A stretch of DNA of 47,580 bases, from IMG/VR virus record IMGVR_UViG_3300046336_000166, positions 1-47,580 of that record; one strand, given 5' to 3'. The translations under genes and the position numbers were made by a program. Below the pieces are notes generated by a model. That model saw nothing but the letters and a program-made list of their open reading frames with translations. It did not search any database and was not told the DNA's origin. The stretch comes from a virus. How positions within the stretch are numbered: position 1 is the stretch's first letter; every line of letters starts with the position of its first letter. Below are positions 45,190-47,580 of this stretch, piece by piece.

Positions 45190-46272
45190 ATGTCAGAACG
45201 AAAATTAGTAACAATCCGAGTGATCGATGAGATTACACCAATCCCAGACGCAGATGCAATTGTAGCTGCCCGCATTGGCGGTTGGGAGGTTGTCGTCAAA
45301 AAAGATGAGTTCAAAGTAGGTGATCTGATCGTCTACTTTGAGGTGGATTCCTGGATCCCCACTAAACTTGCGCCATTCTTGTCTAAGGGTAAAGAGCCTC
45401 GACAATACATGGGTATTAAGGGGGAGAAGCTGCGAACAGTGAGGTTGAGAAAACAACTATCACAGGGCTTGATTCTCCCATTAGATTGCTTGTTCTCGGA
45501 AGGTAATACGCTGACCAACAAATTTGCACGTAGTGTATTCACGCTCGCAACACGATTTGATTTCTTCAGGGAATATGTGTTGGGGATGGAATTCAGCAAA
45601 CGCCTGAATGTTAATAAGTGGGAGCTCCAATTGCCAGCGGCGCTGGGCGGAATCGCAAAGGGGAATTTTCCATCATTCTTGCACCGTAGCGATCAAGAGC
45701 GCTGCCAAAACTTGAGTAGAGCAATTACTGACAACGCAGGTCAGGAGTTCGAGGTATCGATTAAACTTGATGGCTCCTCACTGACAGTATTTGTAAAAGA
45801 TGGAGTGCCTGGGGTGTGCTCTCGTAATTTGGAGTTACTCGAGACTGCAGACAATGCATTCTGGAAGTGCGCTCGTCAGAATCAATTGATTGAGGCAATT
45901 CAGTCGACTGGCCGCAATTTAGCACTACAATCTGAGATGATTGGTATGGGCATTCAAGGTAACCAGGAAAAGATCACAGGAATTGATTCTTATGTATTTG
46001 ATATCTTTGATATTGATACTGGGAAGTACTTACCACCTGCAGAGCGCACTGCAATCATCAATCAGATAACCGCCTTGGGGTTCAATGGGGTGAAACAGGT
46101 TCCTATTCTCGGAACATTCACTCTGAACCACTCGATTCCAGATTTGCTTGAGATGGCTGATGGACCTTCACTGACTGCTAAGCAACGCGAAGGTTTGGTG
46201 TGGAAGCGTCTCGATGGCCAATTCTCATTCAAAGCGATCTCTAACAAATGGTTGCTGAAAAATGACGTATAA
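45190..46272 (+). CDS. RNA ligase of the DRB0094/TIGR02306 type
   Basis: 360 residues. An N-terminal OB-like domain (ITPIPDADAIVAARIGGWEV, KVGDLIVYFEVDSWIP) precedes the ligase core with motif I SIKLDGSSLT (Lys192), GVCSRNLEL, LALQSEMIG (motif III region), VFDIFD, EGLVWKR (motif IV) and FSFKAIS (motif V). This layout fits the Deinococcus-type RNA ligases, which seal nicks in RNA or RNA/DNA duplexes. It is the second clear RNA ligase in the window, beside RNA ligase 1. AGGAATTATAAA precedes the ATG. Confidence 0.9.
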   Translation: MSERKLVTIRVIDEITPIPDADAIVAARIGGWEVVVKKDEFKVGDLIVYFEVDSWIPTKLAPFLSKGKEPRQYMGIKGEKLRTVRLRKQLSQGLILPLDCLFSEGNTLTNKFARSVFTLATRFDFFREYVLGMEFSKRLNVNKWELQLPAALGGIAKGNFPSFLHRSDQERCQNLSRAITDNAGQEFEVSIKLDGSSLTVFVKDGVPGVCSRNLELLETADNAFWKCARQNQLIEAIQSTGRNLALQSEMIGMGIQGNQEKITGIDSYVFDIFDIDTGKYLPPAERTAIINQITALGFNGVKQVPILGTFTLNHSIPDLLEMADGPSLTAKQREGLVWKRLDGQFSFKAISNKWLLKNDV

Positions 46273-46492
46273 ATCCACAATCACTTCCGTTGCAGTATCG
46301 TACCAAGACGAATCGCCGATTTTTGGTGAGAACACAATCAAATTGGCGCTTGATGATGAAGCAGGAGGTGTGTTCCTCGTGCTTAGCGATCTAAACGACA
46401 ACACAATCAAAATTGATCACCAACAGTGGATCGAGTTGGAGGTGGCGGCCAAAATATTGATGACGGCTAGTAATATACAAAGCTTTACATAA
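46262..46492 (+). CDS. hypothetical protein, 76 aa
   Basis: KSTITSVAVSYQDESPIFGE, then GVFLVLSDLNDNTIKIDHQQ and a helix. Overlaps the ligase gene end by 11 bases. Beta-sandwich-like pattern; no family known. Confidence 0.58.
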   Translation: MTYKSTITSVAVSYQDESPIFGENTIKLALDDEAGGVFLVLSDLNDNTIKIDHQQWIELEVAAKILMTASNIQSFT

Positions 46493-46539
46493 ACCGTTCC
46501 TGCTGATCCATTTCCCTTTTCAGGATCGGTAGTGCCATT

Positions 46540-46577
46540 GGGGACTTACTCACTCCCGCGAATGGCACCCCACTAGT
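46540..46577 (+). other. hairpin in the 149-bp gap before 46642
   Basis: GTGCCATT and AATGGCAC form an 8-bp stem over a 21-base loop. No T-run follows, so it is a doubtful terminator. It lies upstream of the late promoter at 46608. Nothing else is recognised in this gap. Confidence 0.4.
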
Positions 46578-46607
46578 TAATTTGAAACCACTTTGCGCAG
46601 CCTCAGG

Positions 46608-46614
46608 CTAAATA
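46608..46614 (+). promoter_or_regulatory. late promoter CTAAATA
   Basis: GGCTAAATATACTG resembles the element GGCTAAATACTG at 8223. It lies 27 bp before ATG 46642. Confidence 0.55.
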
Positions 46615-46641
46615 TACTGAACACAATTAAAACACTCGCAC

Positions 46642-47202
46642 ATGTACACAATTAAAACAGCCCAAGCACTCCTTAATGATGTTGCTGATAAAAACTCCAT
46701 CACACTTGCACAGTCTCCTGACTTCGGCGTGGTGGTTCCAAAAGAAGAAGCTGAAGCAGCCCGTCTCGATAAATTTTTGAGTGATCTAGTGGCCCAAGGC
46801 TTTGTGAAAAAACAGCCAAATGAGTCTCGGCCGTTGGTCACGTACACAAAGGATAACCTGGTTGTGTTGGTTCGCGAACCAACAGGTGCAAAATACCGCT
46901 GCATCACTGGCGTCGATATCACAGTCGATGGCAAGTATACAGCGATGGCTGAAGGTACAGGCTTTATGGCTTCAATTATCCGGTCACTGAATGAGTCGCC
47001 AAAGGTTTGGAACCCAGCTCAAATTGAAAATCATTTAGATAAAATTGAGACCTTACTGTTTAACCGAGATCTGATGGATTGGTGTAGCGATAACCTGTAT
47101 GGCGATTCGACGAAGCTAGACAAGGTGCGAACTGTGTTTGGTGAGTTGCGGACGGCCGTCGAAGTGGCCATTGATCCCACTAGAGCCTCAGAGTTGAAAT
47201 AA
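46642..47202 (+). CDS. late hypothetical protein, 186 aa
   Basis: MYTIKTAQALLNDVADKNSI, then VVPKEEAEAARLDKFLSDLV and a beta-rich core (LVTYTKDNLVVLVREPTGAK). Late-promoter control suggests a virion or assembly role. No family recognised. Confidence 0.62.
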   Translation: MYTIKTAQALLNDVADKNSITLAQSPDFGVVVPKEEAEAARLDKFLSDLVAQGFVKKQPNESRPLVTYTKDNLVVLVREPTGAKYRCITGVDITVDGKYTAMAEGTGFMASIIRSLNESPKVWNPAQIENHLDKIETLLFNRDLMDWCSDNLYGDSTKLDKVRTVFGELRTAVEVAIDPTRASELK

Positions 47203-47216
47203 TCCACTTCTCCCTG

Positions 47217-47276
47217 TTGACTTACCCTAATTAATAGGGTACAATAACCCCATCTGTTAACGCAAATGGGGTTTTT
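47217..47276 (+). promoter_or_regulatory. sigma70-type promoter followed by hairpin and T-run
   Basis: TTGACT (47217-47222), 17-bp spacer ending AATAGGG, TACAAT (47240-47245). At the start of the transcript AACCCCAT (47246-47253) pairs with ATGGGGTT (47266-47273), followed by TTT. GGGG inside the second arm is the only ribosome-site-like sequence before ATG 47279. So the leader may act as an attenuator or occlude the start. Confidence 0.7.
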
Positions 47277-47278
47277 AC

Positions 47279-47557
47279 ATGAAAGTATTCAAATTTGATC
47301 CAACTACTGGCCTGCAGGGTGAACAAGTAGATGAAATCCGTATTCCTCGATTCCTGGCCAACCCTAACATGGCGAGTTGCATCATGCCTGCACGTAACTC
47401 GTTCGATGATGAGTGGTCGGTATCTACGATTGCACGTGATGCAGATAATAACTTGGTGTTGTACCCTTTCCCAGTGTGCTTTTGTCTCGGGCAGATGAAA
47501 GCAGGTGAGGGTGATTGGTTCTGGGATTGGAAGATCCTGTTGACTTCTGAGAAATAA
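47279..47557 (+). CDS. early hypothetical protein, 92 aa
   Basis: MKVFKFDPTTGLQGEQVDEI, then WSVSTIARDADNNLVLYPFP and a Trp-rich end GEGDWFWDWKILLT. Strong upstream promoter with a hairpin leader. A further promoter for the next gene overlaps its 3' end. No family known. Confidence 0.65.
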   Translation: MKVFKFDPTTGLQGEQVDEIRIPRFLANPNMASCIMPARNSFDDEWSVSTIARDADNNLVLYPFPVCFCLGQMKAGEGDWFWDWKILLTSEK

Positions 47558-47568
47558 TAGGGTACAAT
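47540..47568 (+). promoter_or_regulatory. sigma70-type promoter for a gene beyond the window
   Basis: TTGACT (47540-47545), 17-bp spacer ending AATAGGG, TACAAT (47563-47568). ATG at 47576 starts the next gene, with only five bases in the window. The element is nearly a copy of the 47217 promoter. Confidence 0.8.
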
Positions 47569-47580
47569 AAACACTATGCA

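Overview
The window is part of a tailed-phage genome of T4-like ancestry. Marker genes are a DnaB-type replicative helicase (10074-11369), a DsbA-like late DNA-binding protein (15160-15438), RNA ligase 1 with its nucleophile at Lys99 exactly as in T4 (7060-8202), and a UvsW-like helicase (44123-45166). TAAATA-type late promoters (TATAAATA/CTAAATA) precede virion-type genes. DNA is moderately AT-rich, genes are densely packed with ATGA overlaps, and no cellular housekeeping operon is seen. The host is not identified; a permuted two-piece tmRNA gene and an Acb2-like protein point to a bacterial, probably proteobacterial, host.

Layout. 1-5840 (mostly minus strand): a repeat-bearing fibre-like gene, a small virion-type gene, and a fractured AAA+ ATPase gene. 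The N-terminal part (4827-5819) ends in GAGGLGK followed by a 14-residue split-intein N-fragment. The C-terminal part (1098-2168) begins with a 143-residue intein C-fragment ending HHN, followed by THTVEETL. Protein trans-splicing would restore the Walker A motif GAGGLGKT. A Vsr-like endonuclease gene (3464-4723) lies between the halves on the same strand, and two small paralogous envelope-type genes lie there on the opposite strand.

5859-20908 (plus strand): small membrane proteins, RNA ligase 1, structural proteins, helicase, a second ligase-fold protein and an acidic head-core-like protein (both with T4-like capsid-targeting N-termini), a PD-(D/E)XK nuclease, a 2OG-oxygenase-like protein, DsbA, an Acb2-like anti-CBASS candidate, a P-loop kinase, a circularly permuted tmRNA, a virion protein and a radical SAM enzyme. 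20950-42760: a long array of small early genes driven by sigma70-type promoters that share a dyad around the -10 box and a conserved start region GACCCTAAGAGYAA. It includes dCMP deaminase, a lone TnpB, an HD hydrolase with a frameshift, a Thg1-like enzyme, a tyrosine-phosphatase-like protein, a SprT protease, a nucleotidyltransferase and a metallophosphoesterase. 42825-47580: an unusual tRNA-like gene, an AAA+ ATPase, the UvsW-like helicase, a DRB0094-type RNA ligase, and early/late genes to the window end.

How the genes may work together. Early genes are switched on by host RNA polymerase from the dyad promoters. Several late promoters sit inside inverted repeats, so that only read-through RNA can fold over the downstream start site, the logic known from T4 lysozyme and I-TevI. 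Two or three ligases, Thg1, a tRNA-like gene and a tmRNA form an RNA-repair and translation-rescue kit. Three proteins, including the split-intein ATPase, may be packaged in the head through cleavable N-terminal tags.
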